Positions 27,064 to 37,809 are shown, counted from the first letter of the stretch. The stretch: 64,000 nt of DNA from Donghicola tyrosinivorans (GCF_003003355.1 NZ_PVTQ01000001.1:310001-374000); one strand, 5' to 3'. Notes: generated from the sequence alone by a model not told the origin. Numbers and translations: made by a program.

Positions 27064-27495
27064 ATGAAGGCTTTGGCTGTCGTCTTATTGTTGGTGTTGC
27101 TGGGTGTTGTCGGGTTGATGGCGTGGGTGCGTCTTGCACCCTCGGACGTTGCGCGGTGGCACGGGCGTGTCAGCTTTACTAAGGATGAGACCCGCGAAGG
27201 GGCTGCCGTCCGCGTATTGGCCTCTACGAATTCGGCGTCGCTGCTGTCGCAACTGGACCGGATCGCGATGGCCACATCGCGCACCACCCGCCTTGCGGGC
27301 AGTGTGGAAGAGGGTAGCGTAACCTATGTCACCCGCTCGGCCTTTTGGGGGTTTCCCGATTACACCACCATTACAGCCACGGGCGAGCGTGTGGTGATGT
27401 TCGCACGCCTGCGTTTCGGGAAATCCGATTTCGGGGTGAACGCGGCACGTCTGGATGGCTGGATTTCGCAACTGCCCGATGCCGGCGCCTCTTGA
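27064..27495 (+). CDS. DUF1499 family membrane-anchored protein
   Basis: 143 residues with one N-terminal membrane segment (about 3-22, LAVVLLLVLLGVVGLMAWV) and a DUF1499-like domain. Features seen are a segment SRTTRLAGSVEEGSVTYVTR, then FWGFPDYTTI and SRLRFGKSDFGVN-like ARLRFGKSDFGVN near the end. Function is unknown. GGAAAGGA precedes the ATG. prfA starts about 30 bases downstream on the same strand. Confidence 0.8.
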   Translation: MKALAVVLLLVLLGVVGLMAWVRLAPSDVARWHGRVSFTKDETREGAAVRVLASTNSASLLSQLDRIAMATSRTTRLAGSVEEGSVTYVTRSAFWGFPDYTTITATGERVVMFARLRFGKSDFGVNAARLDGWISQLPDAGAS

Positions 27496-27525
27496 CGATA
27501 GGCGCCAGTTGGGAAACGTAGGCGC

Positions 27526-28581
27526 ATGGTTCCGATAGAAAAACTTGAACAGATCCGCCAGCGCTACGAATTTCTGGAAGCCAAGCTTTCGGGGGGCGAC
27601 TTCTCGGATGAGATCGCACAACTGTCCCGCGAATATGCGGCGCTGAAACCCGTGGTCGCAGAGATCAATGACTATCGCCAGCTTTTGGCCGATATGGCCG
27701 AGGCGCAGGTGATGCTGTCCGATCCCGACATGCGTGAACTTGCCGAAGAAGAGTTGCCCGTTCTCAAGGCGCGTTTGCCTGACATGGAACACCGCATGCG
27801 TCTGGCTTTGCTGCCCCGCGATGCGGCCGATGACCGTCCCGCGATCATCGAAATCCGTCCCGGCACCGGCGGGGACGAGGCGGGCCTGTTCGCAGGCGAT
27901 CTGCTGCGCATGTACCAGCGCCATGCCGAAGCGCAGGGTTGGAAGTTCGAGATTCTGGAGCTGACCCAAACCGAGCTTGGCGGCATCAAGGAAGTCGTGG
28001 CCAACGTCAAAGGCGAGGGGGTCTTTGCCCGTCTGAAGTTCGAATCTGGCGTGCACCGTGTCCAACGGGTGCCGACCACCGAAAGCGGCGGGCGGATACA
28101 TACCTCGGCGGCGACGGTGGCGGTGCTGCCCGAGGCCGAGGACGTGGACATCCACATCGACCCCGCCGACATCCGGATCGACACCATGCGCAGCTCTGGC
28201 GCAGGCGGTCAGCACGTTAACACCACCGACTCGGCGGTGCGGATCACCCACATTCCCAGTGGGATCGTGGTGACCAGTTCGGAAAAGTCCCAACACCAGA
28301 ACCGCGCCATCGCCATGCAGGTTCTGAAAACGCGCCTCTTTGACCTTGAGCGTCAGCGGATGGACAGCGAACGCGCCGCCAACCGCAAAAGCCAAGTGGG
28401 CAGCGGAGATCGCAGCGAACGCATCCGGACCTATAACTTTCCGCAGGGGCGGATGACCGATCACCGGATCAACCTGACTCTCTACAAGCTGGATCAGATC
28501 ATGCAGGGTGATCTGAACGAAGTGATCGACGCCCTGATTGCTGACCATCAGGCCACGTTGCTGGCCGAGCTGGACGGATGA
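27526..28581 (+). CDS. prfA: Peptide chain release factor 1
   Basis: Recognises UAA and UAG stop codons and triggers peptide release. 351 residues, near normal. The GGQ catalytic motif is in [17 protein letters not shown] (about residues 225-241), and [16 protein letters not shown] lies in the middle. The start is ATG with only a weak upstream site. The prmC start overlaps its stop by 4 bases, and PrmC methylates the GGQ glutamine, so the pair is a functional operon. Confidence 0.97.
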   Translation: MVPIEKLEQIRQRYEFLEAKLSGGDFSDEIAQLSREYAALKPVVAEINDYRQLLADMAEAQVMLSDPDMRELAEEELPVLKARLPDMEHRMRLALLPRDAADDRPAIIEIRPGTGGDEAGLFAGDLLRMYQRHAEAQGWKFEILELTQTELGGIKEVVANVKGEGVFARLKFESGVHRVQRVPTTESGGRIHTSAATVAVLPEAEDVDIHIDPADIRIDTMRSSGAGGQHVNTTDSAVRITHIPSGIVVTSSEKSQHQNRAIAMQVLKTRLFDLERQRMDSERAANRKSQVGSGDRSERIRTYNFPQGRMTDHRINLTLYKLDQIMQGDLNEVIDALIADHQATLLAELDG

Positions 28582-29411
28582 CCGGCGCTGAGGCACTGCA
28601 ACAGGCGCTGGCCGCGTTGCGCGCTGCAGGGATTGAAGATCCCGCTGGGGACGCACGGCGGCTGTTGGCTTTTGCAGCCGGAATCGATCCGTCGCGGTTG
28701 GTTCTGGCGATGCATGATCCGATTGACGCAGTCGCAGCGGCTCGGTTTGAGGAGCTGATCGTCAAACGGGCGCAGCGCGCGCCGGTCAGCCATCTGGTAG
28801 GCGGACGCGATTTCTATGGGCGGCGCTTTGTGGTGACCGGCGATGTGCTGGACCCGCGCCCCGATACGGAAACCCTGATCGAACAGGCGCTGTCGGTGCC
28901 CTTTGCCCGCGTTCTGGATTTGGGGACAGGCTCGGGCTGTATCCTGCTGACCCTTCTGGCCGAACGTGTGGGGGCGACGGGTATCGGTGCGGATATGTCA
29001 GAGGCTGCCCTGAGCGTTGCGCAGCAGAATGCCGAAAGCCTGCAACTGACAGACCGCACCAGCTTTGTCACCTCGGACTGGTTCAGTGCTGTGCCTGAGG
29101 GGCGCTTTGACCTGATCGTGTCGAACCCGCCCTATATTGATGCGGATGAAATTCCAGGTCTTGCCCCCGAAGTGCGCCTATATGAGCCGATGATGGCCCT
29201 TAGTCCCGGCGCTGACGGAACCGCGCCGTATCGCGTCATTGCCGAAGGGGCCAAGCAGCATTTGATCCAAGGCGGGCACCTGATGGTTGAGATCGGGCAC
29301 AGACAAGGTGACGCAGTTGCGCAGATTTTTGCAGAGGCCGGCTTCGCGAATGTGCAGGTGATTCAGGACCTGAACGCCAAAGATCGTGTCGTTCGCGCCA
29401 TAATCCGATAG
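28578..29411 (+). CDS. prmC: Release factor glutamine methyltransferase
   Basis: Methylates the glutamine of the GGQ motif in release factors. 277 residues with the N-terminal helical domain and a Rossmann methyltransferase domain. [18 protein letters not shown] binds S-adenosylmethionine and NPPYI (near residue 183) is the active-site motif for glutamine methylation. It overlaps prfA by 4 bases (ATGA). Confidence 0.96.
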   Translation: MTGAEALQQALAALRAAGIEDPAGDARRLLAFAAGIDPSRLVLAMHDPIDAVAAARFEELIVKRAQRAPVSHLVGGRDFYGRRFVVTGDVLDPRPDTETLIEQALSVPFARVLDLGTGSGCILLTLLAERVGATGIGADMSEAALSVAQQNAESLQLTDRTSFVTSDWFSAVPEGRFDLIVSNPPYIDADEIPGLAPEVRLYEPMMALSPGADGTAPYRVIAEGAKQHLIQGGHLMVEIGHRQGDAVAQIFAEAGFANVQVIQDLNAKDRVVRAIIR

Positions 29412-29625
29412 AAACGGGCGGTTTTTAGGTATATGATTGCCATAATCCAACGCTAACCTCTTGCAACCTGTGCAGCAAAATGGTTAGTCAGAACCTGTCG
29501 CATGTGGGCGCTCTCATACAGCCCCGGTGACGCCATGCCACAAAAATCGCGCTTCCGGATTGCTGCAAATCACTGCGGTACGCTCGCGAAGCACCTTAGG
29601 CCAACAAGGCTGGACAGCTAAACCT

Positions 29626-30339
29626 ATGAGATCATCCAAGTCACGGTCGCGGTCCAAATCGAACCGCAACAACCGCTCGGTGGGCAACATTGTTAACCGA
29701 GTCTTTGACAGCTCGGGGCCGGAAGGCAAGGTGCGCGGCACCCCCCAGCAGATCATCGACAAATACAATCAGCTTGCCCGTGATGCCCAACTGAGCAACG
29801 ACCGGGTCGCTGCCGAAAACTTCCAACAGCACGCAGAGCATTACCTGCGGATGCTGGGTGAAGCGCAGCGCGAAATCGACTCGCGCCGTGAGCAGCAAGA
29901 GCGTGAAATGCGCGAGCGTCAGGCCGAAAAAGACCGCGAACGCGCAGAGCGTCAGCAAGAGCGTGACGCATCGAAACCCGCAGACGAAGACAACGGCGCT
30001 GAGGCTGAAGAGACTTCGGCTCAGGTTTCGGACGCGGCGGATAGCAACAACGACGATGACAGCGGTTTGGTGGAAACACCGGAAAGCCGCTCTGGCGACA
30101 GCCAGCCGTCGGACGCACCCGAGCAGCCCGCGGCGGCTGCTGCACCCAAACCCAAGCGCGCACCGCGTAAGCCCCGCACTGAAAAGGCAGCGGATGGCAA
30201 CAGCGAGGGCGGCGATAAGCCCAAGCCCAAGCGCACTTCGACCCGAAAGCCCCGTGCCAAGAAGGGCGAAGACGGGGGCGCGGCTACCACTCAGGCCGAG
30301 ACCGCACCCGCACCCGCCGGTAACGAGGCCGCTGAATAA
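29626..30339 (+). CDS. DUF4167 domain protein
   Basis: 237 residues. The N-terminal part (about 1-80) is the DUF4167 domain: basic SRSKSNRNNR, NIVNRVFDSSGPEGKVRGTP, and LARDAQLSNDRVAAENFQQH. A charged coiled-coil rich in Arg/Glu/Gln (about 80-115) and a long disordered Ala/Pro/Lys tail follow. Function is unknown; the basic ends suggest RNA or ribosome contact (inference). It often follows prmC in alphaproteobacteria, as here. The ATG at 29626 is the first start inside the conserved domain; no clear ribosome-binding site is seen. Confidence 0.85.
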   Translation: MRSSKSRSRSKSNRNNRSVGNIVNRVFDSSGPEGKVRGTPQQIIDKYNQLARDAQLSNDRVAAENFQQHAEHYLRMLGEAQREIDSRREQQEREMRERQAEKDRERAERQQERDASKPADEDNGAEAEETSAQVSDAADSNNDDDSGLVETPESRSGDSQPSDAPEQPAAAAAPKPKRAPRKPRTEKAADGNSEGGDKPKPKRTSTRKPRAKKGEDGGAATTQAETAPAPAGNEAAE

Positions 30340-30367
30340 GCGCCTCTCCGGTATTACCTCGTGACTG

Positions 30368-30398
30368 AAAAAGCCTCTGCGATTGCAGAGGCTTTTTT
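30368..30398 (+). terminator. Bidirectional terminator
   Basis: Arms AAAAAGCCTCTGC and GCAGAGGCTTTTT (13 bp) with loop GATT, ending in seven T. A and T runs on both sides let it serve the DUF4167 gene and the convergent rsmA. Confidence 0.9.
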
Positions 30399-30410
30399 TC
30401 GTTTGCGGGG

Positions 30411-31250
30411 TTACTTTGCGACTTCGCGGGCCAAGGCGCAGAAGGCCTCAAGGCTGACTTGCTCGGCCCGTTCTGTGGGCTGGATGCCAGCCGCCAGCAG
30501 GCGGTCTTCGATGTCCGGTGCCACGCCTTTCAGCGAGGCCCGCAGCATCTTGCGGCGCTGGTTGAACGCGGCGGCGACCACGCGGCTGAGCGTTGCGGCA
30601 TCGGCAGGATAGCGCGGCTCGGGCAGGGCGGTCAGATGGACCACAGCGGACGAGACCTTAGGCGGCGGCGTAAAGGCCCCCGGCGGCAGGTGAATGACGA
30701 TCCGCGCATCGGCCCGCCATTGGGCCAGAATCGCCAAGCGTCCATAGGCCTTGCTGCCCGGTGTGGCGACGATGCGTTCCGCCACTTCTTTCTGGAACAT
30801 CAGGGTCAGGCTTTCCCAGAAGGGGGGCCACTCCTTGGGGGTCAGCCAGCGCACCAGCAGCTCGGTCCCGACGTTGTAGGGCAGGTTGGCCGCCACGCGG
30901 ATGGGCGGGCTCAGATGGGCCAGCGGGTCAATTTCCAGCGCGTCGCCCTCGATCACTGTCAGGCGACCATCATAGGCGGCCGAGACCTCGGCCAGCGCGG
31001 GCAGACAGCGGCTGTCTTTCTCGATCGCCAGAACGCGGCGCGCCCCTTCAGACAGAAGGCCACGGGTCAGGCCACCGGGGCCGGGGCCGATTTCCAGCAC
31101 GTCGCATTGGGTCAGATCCCCTGCCTGTCGTGCAATCTTTGCGGTCAGGTTCAGGTCCAGCAGGAAGTTCTGGCCAAGGGACTTGCGGGCTTGCAGCCCG
31201 TGGGTGGCGATCACCTCACGAAGGGGAGGCAGGTTGTCGATAGCAGTCAT
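30411..31250 (-). CDS. rsmA: 16S rRNA dimethyladenosine transferase (KsgA)
   Basis: Dimethylates two adenines near the 3' end of 16S rRNA late in small-subunit assembly. 279 residues with [16 protein letters not shown] (SAM binding) and the [15 protein letters not shown] motif (NLPY catalytic). [14 protein letters not shown] near the N-terminus is also typical. Its ATG overlaps the pdxA stop by 4 bases, and the order surA-pdxA-rsmA matches many proteobacteria. Confidence 0.96.
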   Translation of the reverse strand: MTAIDNLPPLREVIATHGLQARKSLGQNFLLDLNLTAKIARQAGDLTQCDVLEIGPGPGGLTRGLLSEGARRVLAIEKDSRCLPALAEVSAAYDGRLTVIEGDALEIDPLAHLSPPIRVAANLPYNVGTELLVRWLTPKEWPPFWESLTLMFQKEVAERIVATPGSKAYGRLAILAQWRADARIVIHLPPGAFTPPPKVSSAVVHLTALPEPRYPADAATLSRVVAAAFNQRRKMLRASLKGVAPDIEDRLLAAGIQPTERAEQVSLEAFCALAREVAK

Positions 31251-32230
31251 GAGGTTGTCCCATTGCGGGCAAGGGCCATAGTCTGCGCCATTTCCAGCGC
31301 CGCGATGGTGCTGGAAGGGTTGGCGCGGCCGGTGCCGGCGATGTCAAAAGCCGTCCCGTGATCGGGAGAGGTGCGGATGAAAGGCAGGCCAAGGGTGACG
31401 TTCACACCGTCATCAAAGGCCAGCGTCTTGATCGGGATCAGCGCCTGATCGTGATACATGCAGACCGCCGCGTCATAGCGGGCGCGGGCGGCGGGGTGGA
31501 ACATGGTGTCGGCGGACATGGGACCGATCAGGTCCAATCCCTCGCCACGCAGACGTTCGCACAGGGGAATGATCATCTCCAGCTCTTCGCGGCCCATGGC
31601 GCCATTCTCGCCCGCGTGGGGGTTCAGGCCCGCCACAGCGATGCGCGGGGCTGCGATGCCGAAATCGCGGATCAGCGCATTGTGGGTAATCCACAAGGTC
31701 TTTTCCAGCAGTTCCGGCGTCAGCGCGGCCTTCACGTCAGACAGGGCGATGTGGATGGTGGTTGGAACCACGCGCAACAAGGGCGAGGCTAGCATCATCA
31801 CCACGCGGTCCACCCCCGCCAGTGCGGCCAGATATTCCGTGTGACCCGGATAGGCAAAGCCCGCGCCCGATTGCAGCACATGCTTGTTGATGGGCAGGGT
31901 GCAGACCGCACTGGCCGCGCCCTTTTGCACCAGATCCACCGCGCGGGCGATCACGTCGATTACCCCTTGGGCGTTGGCCGCATCGGGTTTGGCAGGGACC
32001 GCAGGGGCGGGGAAATCGTGGCGCAGGACTGGCAGAGCGGTTGCACTGGCGGCCACGGCCTCTGCGGGATCGGCAATCTCGGCAATCTCGGTGCCAGCAG
32101 GCAGATGCGCCGGATCACCCAGATAGAAAAACGGCAAGCGCGCGCCGAGGGTCTCCCAAGCGCGCACTGCGATTTCAGGACCGACGCCTGCGGGCTCGCC
32201 ACAGGTCAGGGCAATCGGTGCCGTGGTCAT
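31247..32230 (-). CDS. pdxA: 4-hydroxythreonine-4-phosphate dehydrogenase
   Basis: NAD-dependent step of the DXP-dependent PLP pathway. 327 residues with the metal-ligand histidines in [19 protein letters not shown] and [11 protein letters not shown], plus [11 protein letters not shown], all characteristic of PdxA. It overlaps surA upstream and rsmA downstream by 4 bases each. With pdxH at 9557-10171 the organism evidently makes PLP by this route. Confidence 0.96.
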   Translation of the reverse strand: MTTAPIALTCGEPAGVGPEIAVRAWETLGARLPFFYLGDPAHLPAGTEIAEIADPAEAVAASATALPVLRHDFPAPAVPAKPDAANAQGVIDVIARAVDLVQKGAASAVCTLPINKHVLQSGAGFAYPGHTEYLAALAGVDRVVMMLASPLLRVVPTTIHIALSDVKAALTPELLEKTLWITHNALIRDFGIAAPRIAVAGLNPHAGENGAMGREELEMIIPLCERLRGEGLDLIGPMSADTMFHPAARARYDAAVCMYHDQALIPIKTLAFDDGVNVTLGLPFIRTSPDHGTAFDIAGTGRANPSSTIAALEMAQTMALARNGTTS

Positions 32231-33438
32231 TTCCGCTCGATCCGAGCGTCGGATTCCAGCTGGCCCAGATAGCTGTCCGCGTAAGAGCCCAAACGCTGGT
32301 TGCGCAGCTGCGCCGCCACCTCATCGCGGTTCACATCTTCGCTGATTGCGGCGGTACGGCCACACATCATCAGCAGAACCAGATTGTCGCCACGGGTCAA
32401 CGCGACCGAGGTTTCGCCTGCGTCCAGTTTGGCCAGTTCGATCCCGATGTCGTTGGGAATTTGTGCGGGCGGCAGGGTGGTGCGCTCCAGACGCGCAGGG
32501 TCCATACCTTTGGCGACGCCATAGAGATCATCGCAGGTGTCGGTGGTGCCGCTGATACGGGCAGCCTCGGCCAGATTTTCAGTGGTGCGGCCGCCGGGCA
32601 GGTAGAACTGCGCATATTCGATCGCGGCATATTCGGGGGTCAGGGCTGTGGTCTCTTCCAGACCGCGCAGCTGGAACAGGGCGATGCCGTTCGGGATTTC
32701 GATCGGCTCGCTCACTTCGTTGGTGGCCAGCCCCATCACGATGGGATGCAGGATCGGCGGCAACTGGTTAAGCGGGGTCCAAGGCAGACGTCCCCCAACC
32801 TCACGCGAGGGCGTGGCCGAATAGTTGCTGGCAAATTCCGAGAACGCCCCCGCCGAACGCACCTTGGTGATGCGCGCGGCCAGTGCTTGGGCCTGATCGA
32901 CCTCGCCCGGGACTTCGGGGCGGGCAGGCAGGATGATTTCGGACAGAAGGACACGCAGACCGCCGCCGGTCCCTGCCAGAGATAGAGCGCGGTCAATCTC
33001 GGCTTCGCTGACGCTGGCGTTGGCGGCAAAGCGGCCACGGACAACCTCGCGCCAGACCAGACCGGGCACGATGAAATTGCGGATCGTTTCGCTATCGACG
33101 CCGTCTCCGCCAAGGTTCGCGACGAACTCTTCGCCCGTCATGTTGGCGCGGCCTGCCAGTTCGGTGATCCCGCCTGCGATATCCTCTTCGGTGATGGTGA
33201 TGCCCATCGCGCGGCCCGCCTGCACTTTGAGGCGGTCCTCGATCAGCTGCTGTTCAGCTAGCGAAGACAGATTGCCGGGCGTGCCGAAGGCGCGCAGCAG
33301 GGTTTCCCGCTGGCCCAATTCATAGGGGGTGATGGAATCGCCGTTCACCGTAATTGCAGGCGAAAACAGTCCCTGCGCAGGCGCCAGTGCAGGCGTCAGG
33401 GCCAGAAGGGTCGCGGACAGAAGAAGAATTTTGCGCAT
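32227..33438 (-). CDS. surA: Periplasmic chaperone / peptidylprolyl isomerase SurA
   Basis: 403 residues with a signal peptide (residues 1-21, ending PAQG) and the SurA N-terminal domain (ITPYELGQRETLLRAFG and QQLIEDRLKVQAGRAMGI). A parvulin domain occupies about residues 165-275, with EFASNYSATPSREVGGRLPW, followed by a C-terminal extension. It escorts outer-membrane proteins, including LptD, whose gene lies directly upstream, across the periplasm. It overlaps pdxA by 4 bases and begins 20 bases after lptD. Confidence 0.9.
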   Translation of the reverse strand: MRKILLLSATLLALTPALAPAQGLFSPAITVNGDSITPYELGQRETLLRAFGTPGNLSSLAEQQLIEDRLKVQAGRAMGITITEEDIAGGITELAGRANMTGEEFVANLGGDGVDSETIRNFIVPGLVWREVVRGRFAANASVSEAEIDRALSLAGTGGGLRVLLSEIILPARPEVPGEVDQAQALAARITKVRSAGAFSEFASNYSATPSREVGGRLPWTPLNQLPPILHPIVMGLATNEVSEPIEIPNGIALFQLRGLEETTALTPEYAAIEYAQFYLPGGRTTENLAEAARISGTTDTCDDLYGVAKGMDPARLERTTLPPAQIPNDIGIELAKLDAGETSVALTRGDNLVLLMMCGRTAAISEDVNRDEVAAQLRNQRLGSYADSYLGQLESDARIERK

Positions 33439-33458
33439 AGTCCCTCGCAGGTTCGGGG

Positions 33459-35588
33459 TCAGGTTTTACACGACTGGCGGACGGCACCGGCCCGTCCGGC
33501 ACTAAAGCCAAGAAGCGAGACGATCACTTCGAAATTGCTGGTCGGGTCAAAGTTATCGGAATCCGTAAATCGACGCGAGGTCGAAAGCTGTACGTTAAGG
33601 CATTCATTTTCATAGACCAGCCCCATGGCGGCGCGGGTACTGCGATCATTTTCAAGATCATAGCGCCAGCTCAGGTTGCCGGTCCATGTGTCGGTCAACT
33701 TGTAAGCGGTGGCAAAGGTCCATTCGGACACCGGACTGTCGCGGTCTTCGGCGGAATCCTCGGTCAGCCACAGATAGGTGGCATTGAAAGTCCCGCGGGG
33801 GAAAGCCCAGTTCAACTGCGCCTCGGCCTTGGCCAGTCGCAGCTTGTCGTCCAACAGGCTACGGGCGCTCAGCAGAGGGCCGTCCAGTTTGCCAACGCTA
33901 GCCTCGAACAGCCAATCGGACTCCAGCCCGCTGAGGCCCGAGGTTTCGCTGAACCGGTCTTCGCGCTCTTGCCGGATGACGCGGCCAAGGGCCAGACGGG
34001 AATAGGTGCCATCCTGTCCCAGTTGGGTCCATTGGGCACCGATGTTGGCGCGCAGGCCATCTTCGGCCTGATCGGGGGCAGGGAAGCGGTTCATCGAGAA
34101 CAGGTTGCCCCAGTCAAACTCAACCCGCGTGCTTTCATCGTTGGGAACGTTGAAGCTGCTGGCATCAGACCAAGCGATCTGGATGATCGGCTCTAGGATC
34201 TGCGAACTGCCATCGGGGCCGCGCCCTTGCAGCGGCCAGCGCAGGGTCGCAGCAGCGTAGGGGATCGTATAATCCTCGGCCTGAGTCAGGGTGCTGTCGT
34301 CATCCAGATCGAAATGGCCAGCGGTCACGCCCGCCATGCTCTGGAAATCAAAACCTGGCCCGAAGACCCAGCTGCGCCGCCAATCGGCATTGGCTGTGAC
34401 GCGCTGCACGTCGCGCCCCACGACATCCTCATCGCTTTCGCGGGTGTGTTCATGGGCCTCAACACCTAGGCGGACCTCACCGCCAACGGCTTTGGGGAAC
34501 AGGCGGTGTTCATAGCTGAATTGCCCCAGACGGCTGGCCTGAGTGGCGTTCGTCTCGAACGAGCGCAGAGTCTCGAACAAGGTGCCCGAGACCTCAAAGG
34601 CGCTGTTGTACTTGTGGCGCGACAGGGTGACCGAGCTATCAAGCCGGTCCTTGGTCGAATAATCGTAGTCGATCAGATAGGCGTCATCGGACACAGTCTC
34701 GACGTCGAATGACAGTCGGAAATCTTCCGGTAGATAAAAACTACCTTCGGCAAACAGATAGCTGCGGAATTCTTCCGGTCGCAACGTGTCACGCGATCCT
34801 GCGGCGTTTACTTCGATCTCGCCACGGCGGAATTTCTGGCGGAAGCGCAGTTCCAGCGTCGTGGTTTCAGCCGACAGATAGGGCGTCGCGGTGATATCCG
34901 CATGCTCGCCCAAGGGCAGGAAATACGGTGTGCGTACGCCGGTCCCTAGGGTCGAGGACGATACCAGTTCGGGAATCAAAAAGCCCCGCGCCCGTTTCAC
35001 CGTTGGGTCGGGCAGGCGCATCTTGGGCGCGTAAAAGACCGGTACGTTCAGGAAGCGTAGGGTCGCGTCTTCAAAGTAGATCTGCTTTTCTTCCGTGTCG
35101 TGAATGACGCGGCGGGCGCGGATCTGCCACAGGGGCGCGCGGCCATCGTCGCAGACCTTGCACGAGGTCACGCTGGCCTTGGACATCTGGCGATAGCGTC
35201 CCTGACTGCGGCCCATCTCGGCGGCGGCAATCTGGAGCTGCTGGTCCAGTACGACGCGGGCCCCTTGCAGGATGCCTTCGCGCATCTCATCGGTCAGTTC
35301 TGCCGAATCCGCGACCAGCACATCGCCGTTCTCATCGGTGATGCGCAGGGGCCCTTCGATGGTCAGCGTGTCCGTGATCTGGTCATAGGTGATCTTCGAG
35401 GCGGTCAGGCGGCGTTCCCCTTGCATCGCTTCGACGTTGCCGGTGGCGACCAAAAGGTCTTCGCCGTCCAGAAATACCTCGTCCGCGATCAGGTAAACGG
35501 GGGCGTCTTCGCTGGTCTGTGCTAGCGCCGCTGTTGAGGACAACAGTGCCGCCAGCACCGCGCCTTTCATAAACCCGTTCAATCGCAT
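33459..35588 (-). CDS. lptD: LPS-assembly outer-membrane protein LptD
   Basis: Forms the beta-barrel that inserts lipopolysaccharide into the outer leaflet. 709 residues with a signal peptide (about 1-23, ending ALAQ). The N-terminal OstA/LptA-like beta-jellyroll reads LIADEVFLDGEDLLVATGNVE-like strands, and SCKVCDDGRAPLW and VPVFYAPKMRLPDPTVKRA mark the start of the barrel. The barrel continues to the C-terminus. The start codon overlaps the lptG stop by one base. lptF-lptG-lptD-surA is a logical outer-membrane biogenesis operon. Confidence 0.94.
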   Translation of the reverse strand: MRLNGFMKGAVLAALLSSTAALAQTSEDAPVYLIADEVFLDGEDLLVATGNVEAMQGERRLTASKITYDQITDTLTIEGPLRITDENGDVLVADSAELTDEMREGILQGARVVLDQQLQIAAAEMGRSQGRYRQMSKASVTSCKVCDDGRAPLWQIRARRVIHDTEEKQIYFEDATLRFLNVPVFYAPKMRLPDPTVKRARGFLIPELVSSSTLGTGVRTPYFLPLGEHADITATPYLSAETTTLELRFRQKFRRGEIEVNAAGSRDTLRPEEFRSYLFAEGSFYLPEDFRLSFDVETVSDDAYLIDYDYSTKDRLDSSVTLSRHKYNSAFEVSGTLFETLRSFETNATQASRLGQFSYEHRLFPKAVGGEVRLGVEAHEHTRESDEDVVGRDVQRVTANADWRRSWVFGPGFDFQSMAGVTAGHFDLDDDSTLTQAEDYTIPYAAATLRWPLQGRGPDGSSQILEPIIQIAWSDASSFNVPNDESTRVEFDWGNLFSMNRFPAPDQAEDGLRANIGAQWTQLGQDGTYSRLALGRVIRQEREDRFSETSGLSGLESDWLFEASVGKLDGPLLSARSLLDDKLRLAKAEAQLNWAFPRGTFNATYLWLTEDSAEDRDSPVSEWTFATAYKLTDTWTGNLSWRYDLENDRSTRAAMGLVYENECLNVQLSTSRRFTDSDNFDPTSNFEVIVSLLGFSAGRAGAVRQSCKT

Positions 35589-36685
35589 TATCCGTCCTCA
35601 AGATGCAGGATCAGCCCCAGCGGTAATAACATCGCCGCGACCAGTGGCGCCCATATGGCCAGTTGTAGTGGCAGTTGGCCGTTTTCGCCAAGGATCTGCG
35701 CGAAGTTGCGCATGAAGTACAGCCCGAAAGCCATCAAGACCGCCATCAGAACCATCAACCCTGTCCGGCCAAAGCGAGTGTGGCGCATGGTAAAGGCCGC
35801 GCCCACCAGAACCATCGCCGCCAGAAACAGGGGGCGCGATAGCTCCATGTAGAACCAGACCGCGTGGCGGCGGCCCGAAAAGCCCGCGCGTTCCAGATCG
35901 GCGATATAGGCGGGCAGTTGCCAGACCGGCACCACCAGCGGATCACCAAACGTGTCCGCGATGCCTTGACGTGTCAGGTCTGTTTGCACCGTGATCCGGT
36001 CCATCAACTGCGCGTTGTCTTCGGGGTTCTGGCCACGTGCCAGCGGCCAGACTTTCGCTTTTGTCAGCACCCAGCGGTTCTGTTCCAGCGTGGCCTGACG
36101 GGCCTCGATCCGCTGGGTCGGGTTGCCCACGTCGTCCAGACTGATGAAGGTCACATTCCGCAGAATGCTGCCATCCGCCGAGGCGGTCGTGGCGCGGATC
36201 ACCGTCTGACCGGTCTGGTCCCCCTGACGCAGCCACAGACCTTCGTCACTGATCGAGAAGACGCTGAACTCGCCCGCTTTATAGGTGGATTTGAGTACCT
36301 CATAGCGCTTTGATGTGCTGGCCACGATGGGATTGAAGACCCCCACCAGCAGTGCACCCACCAGAAGCGAGGCCGTGAATGGCGAAATCAGCGCCCGCAT
36401 GGCCGAGCGCCCAGAGGCCCGCGTCACCACCATCTCAGAGCTGCGCGCAAGGCCAAGGTAGAGGATCAGCGTCGCCAGAATCATGATCAGCGGGGTGATC
36501 TGGTAAAGGCTGCGCGGCACGCTTAGCAGGGTCAGTTCGATCGCGCCCGCAAAGCTCAGGACATCGGGGCCAAAGCGCCCGATCTCTTCCACCAGATTCA
36601 GCAGGAAGGTCAGGGCGAAAAAGACCCCGAAGGTCGCGCCGAAGGCTTTCAGGAAACGGCGGGCAAAGTAGAGGTGCAGGATCAT
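35588..36685 (-). CDS. lptG: LPS export ABC transporter permease LptG
   Basis: 365 residues of the LptF/LptG (YjgP/YjgQ) family. Three N-terminal helices (FLKAFGATFGVFFALTFLL onward) are followed by a periplasmic jellyroll domain (about 130-265) and three C-terminal helices ending LLPLGLILHLEDG. With LptF and the ATPase LptB it pulls LPS out of the inner membrane. The ATG at 36685 overlaps the lptF stop by 4 bases; longer upstream frames run inside lptF and are not used. Confidence 0.93.
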   Translation of the reverse strand: MILHLYFARRFLKAFGATFGVFFALTFLLNLVEEIGRFGPDVLSFAGAIELTLLSVPRSLYQITPLIMILATLILYLGLARSSEMVVTRASGRSAMRALISPFTASLLVGALLVGVFNPIVASTSKRYEVLKSTYKAGEFSVFSISDEGLWLRQGDQTGQTVIRATTASADGSILRNVTFISLDDVGNPTQRIEARQATLEQNRWVLTKAKVWPLARGQNPEDNAQLMDRITVQTDLTRQGIADTFGDPLVVPVWQLPAYIADLERAGFSGRRHAVWFYMELSRPLFLAAMVLVGAAFTMRHTRFGRTGLMVLMAVLMAFGLYFMRNFAQILGENGQLPLQLAIWAPLVAAMLLPLGLILHLEDG

Positions 36686-37809
36686 ACTGTCGCCTCTGTC
36701 TTGGGTTTGCGGCGGAAATATCCGGCGGCCACCATCAGCAGCACCAGCACCATCCCGAATCCGACGACCGAGGGTAAATAGGTCAGCGGCCAAAGCGCGG
36801 CGTTGTCCCGCACCGGGTCTTTGACCGCACTTTGCACCATCATGATCACGATGATCAGCAGCACTGCCAGCATGATGTAAGAGCCCGATCCAAAGCGCGA
36901 AAATCCGCCTGCCAGTAGGGCCGAGAAGCCAAGCAGCGCCGCAACCACGCATAAGATCGGGTCGTTCAGACGCTTATGCGCCTCTTCCAGAATCTCGCCA
37001 CGGGAATCGCGGGCCAGCGTGGCCATCTCATCGGTGGCCAGCAGCAAGGCGGCGGTGGACATGTGCTTACGATTGGGGGAAATCACCTTGCTTGTGTTCA
37101 GTAAGTCACTGATATCATAGGTGAAGTCCTGAAAATAGGTCACTGACAGGCTCTGGTCGTCGCGGGTCAGGCGTTGGGACATGCCGTCCACCATCACCAT
37201 ACGTGTCCGACCATCGTCCGAGCGTGTCAGGTAGGCCGTGCGCGACATATAGGTCTGGCGGGCCTCGGTGTTGCGGTTGTCGGACAGGAACACGTCCTGC
37301 AATTCGCCTTGGTCTGAAATATTGCGAATGAAGAAGGTCACGCCATCGGTGGGGTGCAAAAACTCGCCTTCTTTCAACAGCTTGGCCGTCAGGTTTTCCG
37401 AGATTTCCTGTTCGCGCAGGGCAAGGGTCTGGGCCGCGCTGGGAATCAGGAAGTTGGTCAGCAAAGCGCCCAAAAGGGCCACCAGCATTCCGAAGACCAG
37501 AACAGGCCGCGCGATCCGCCAAGGGCTAAAGCCGGTAGCCTGCATCACGACCAGTTCGCTTTCATTGGAAAGACGGTTGGTCACCTGCACGGCCGCTGCA
37601 AAGGCCGCCAGCGGCATCACCATGCCCATAACACCGGGAAGGGTCAGCATGGACATTTCCAGAAACACACCGATGCTCTGGCCGTCGCCAATGATAGTGT
37701 CGAACAGCACAACAGCGCGGTTGATCCAGTAGATACTGACCAGCACCAACGCGAAAAAGCCAAACAGCACCATCAGCTGCGACAGCATATAGCGATCTGT
37801 ACGTCCCAC
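36682..37809 (-). CDS. lptF: LPS export ABC transporter permease LptF
   Basis: About 375 residues, first gene of the operon. DRYMLSQLMVLFGFFALVLV forms helix 1; MGMVMPLAAFAAAVQVTNRL and SNESELVVMQATGFSPWRI are LptF hallmarks, and the periplasmic domain plus three C-terminal helices follow. The GTG at 37809 was chosen because GGGGACAG lies 4-10 bases upstream and the protein then starts VGRTDRYML like relatives. An in-frame start 36 codons upstream would add an atypical Pro-rich leader. It diverges from pepA, with about 120 bases between. Confidence 0.93.
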   Translation of the reverse strand: MGRTDRYMLSQLMVLFGFFALVLVSIYWINRAVVLFDTIIGDGQSIGVFLEMSMLTLPGVMGMVMPLAAFAAAVQVTNRLSNESELVVMQATGFSPWRIARPVLVFGMLVALLGALLTNFLIPSAAQTLALREQEISENLTAKLLKEGEFLHPTDGVTFFIRNISDQGELQDVFLSDNRNTEARQTYMSRTAYLTRSDDGRTRMVMVDGMSQRLTRDDQSLSVTYFQDFTYDISDLLNTSKVISPNRKHMSTAALLLATDEMATLARDSRGEILEEAHKRLNDPILCVVAALLGFSALLAGGFSRFGSGSYIMLAVLLIIVIMMVQSAVKDPVRDNAALWPLTYLPSVVGFGMVLVLLMVAAGYFRRKPKTEATV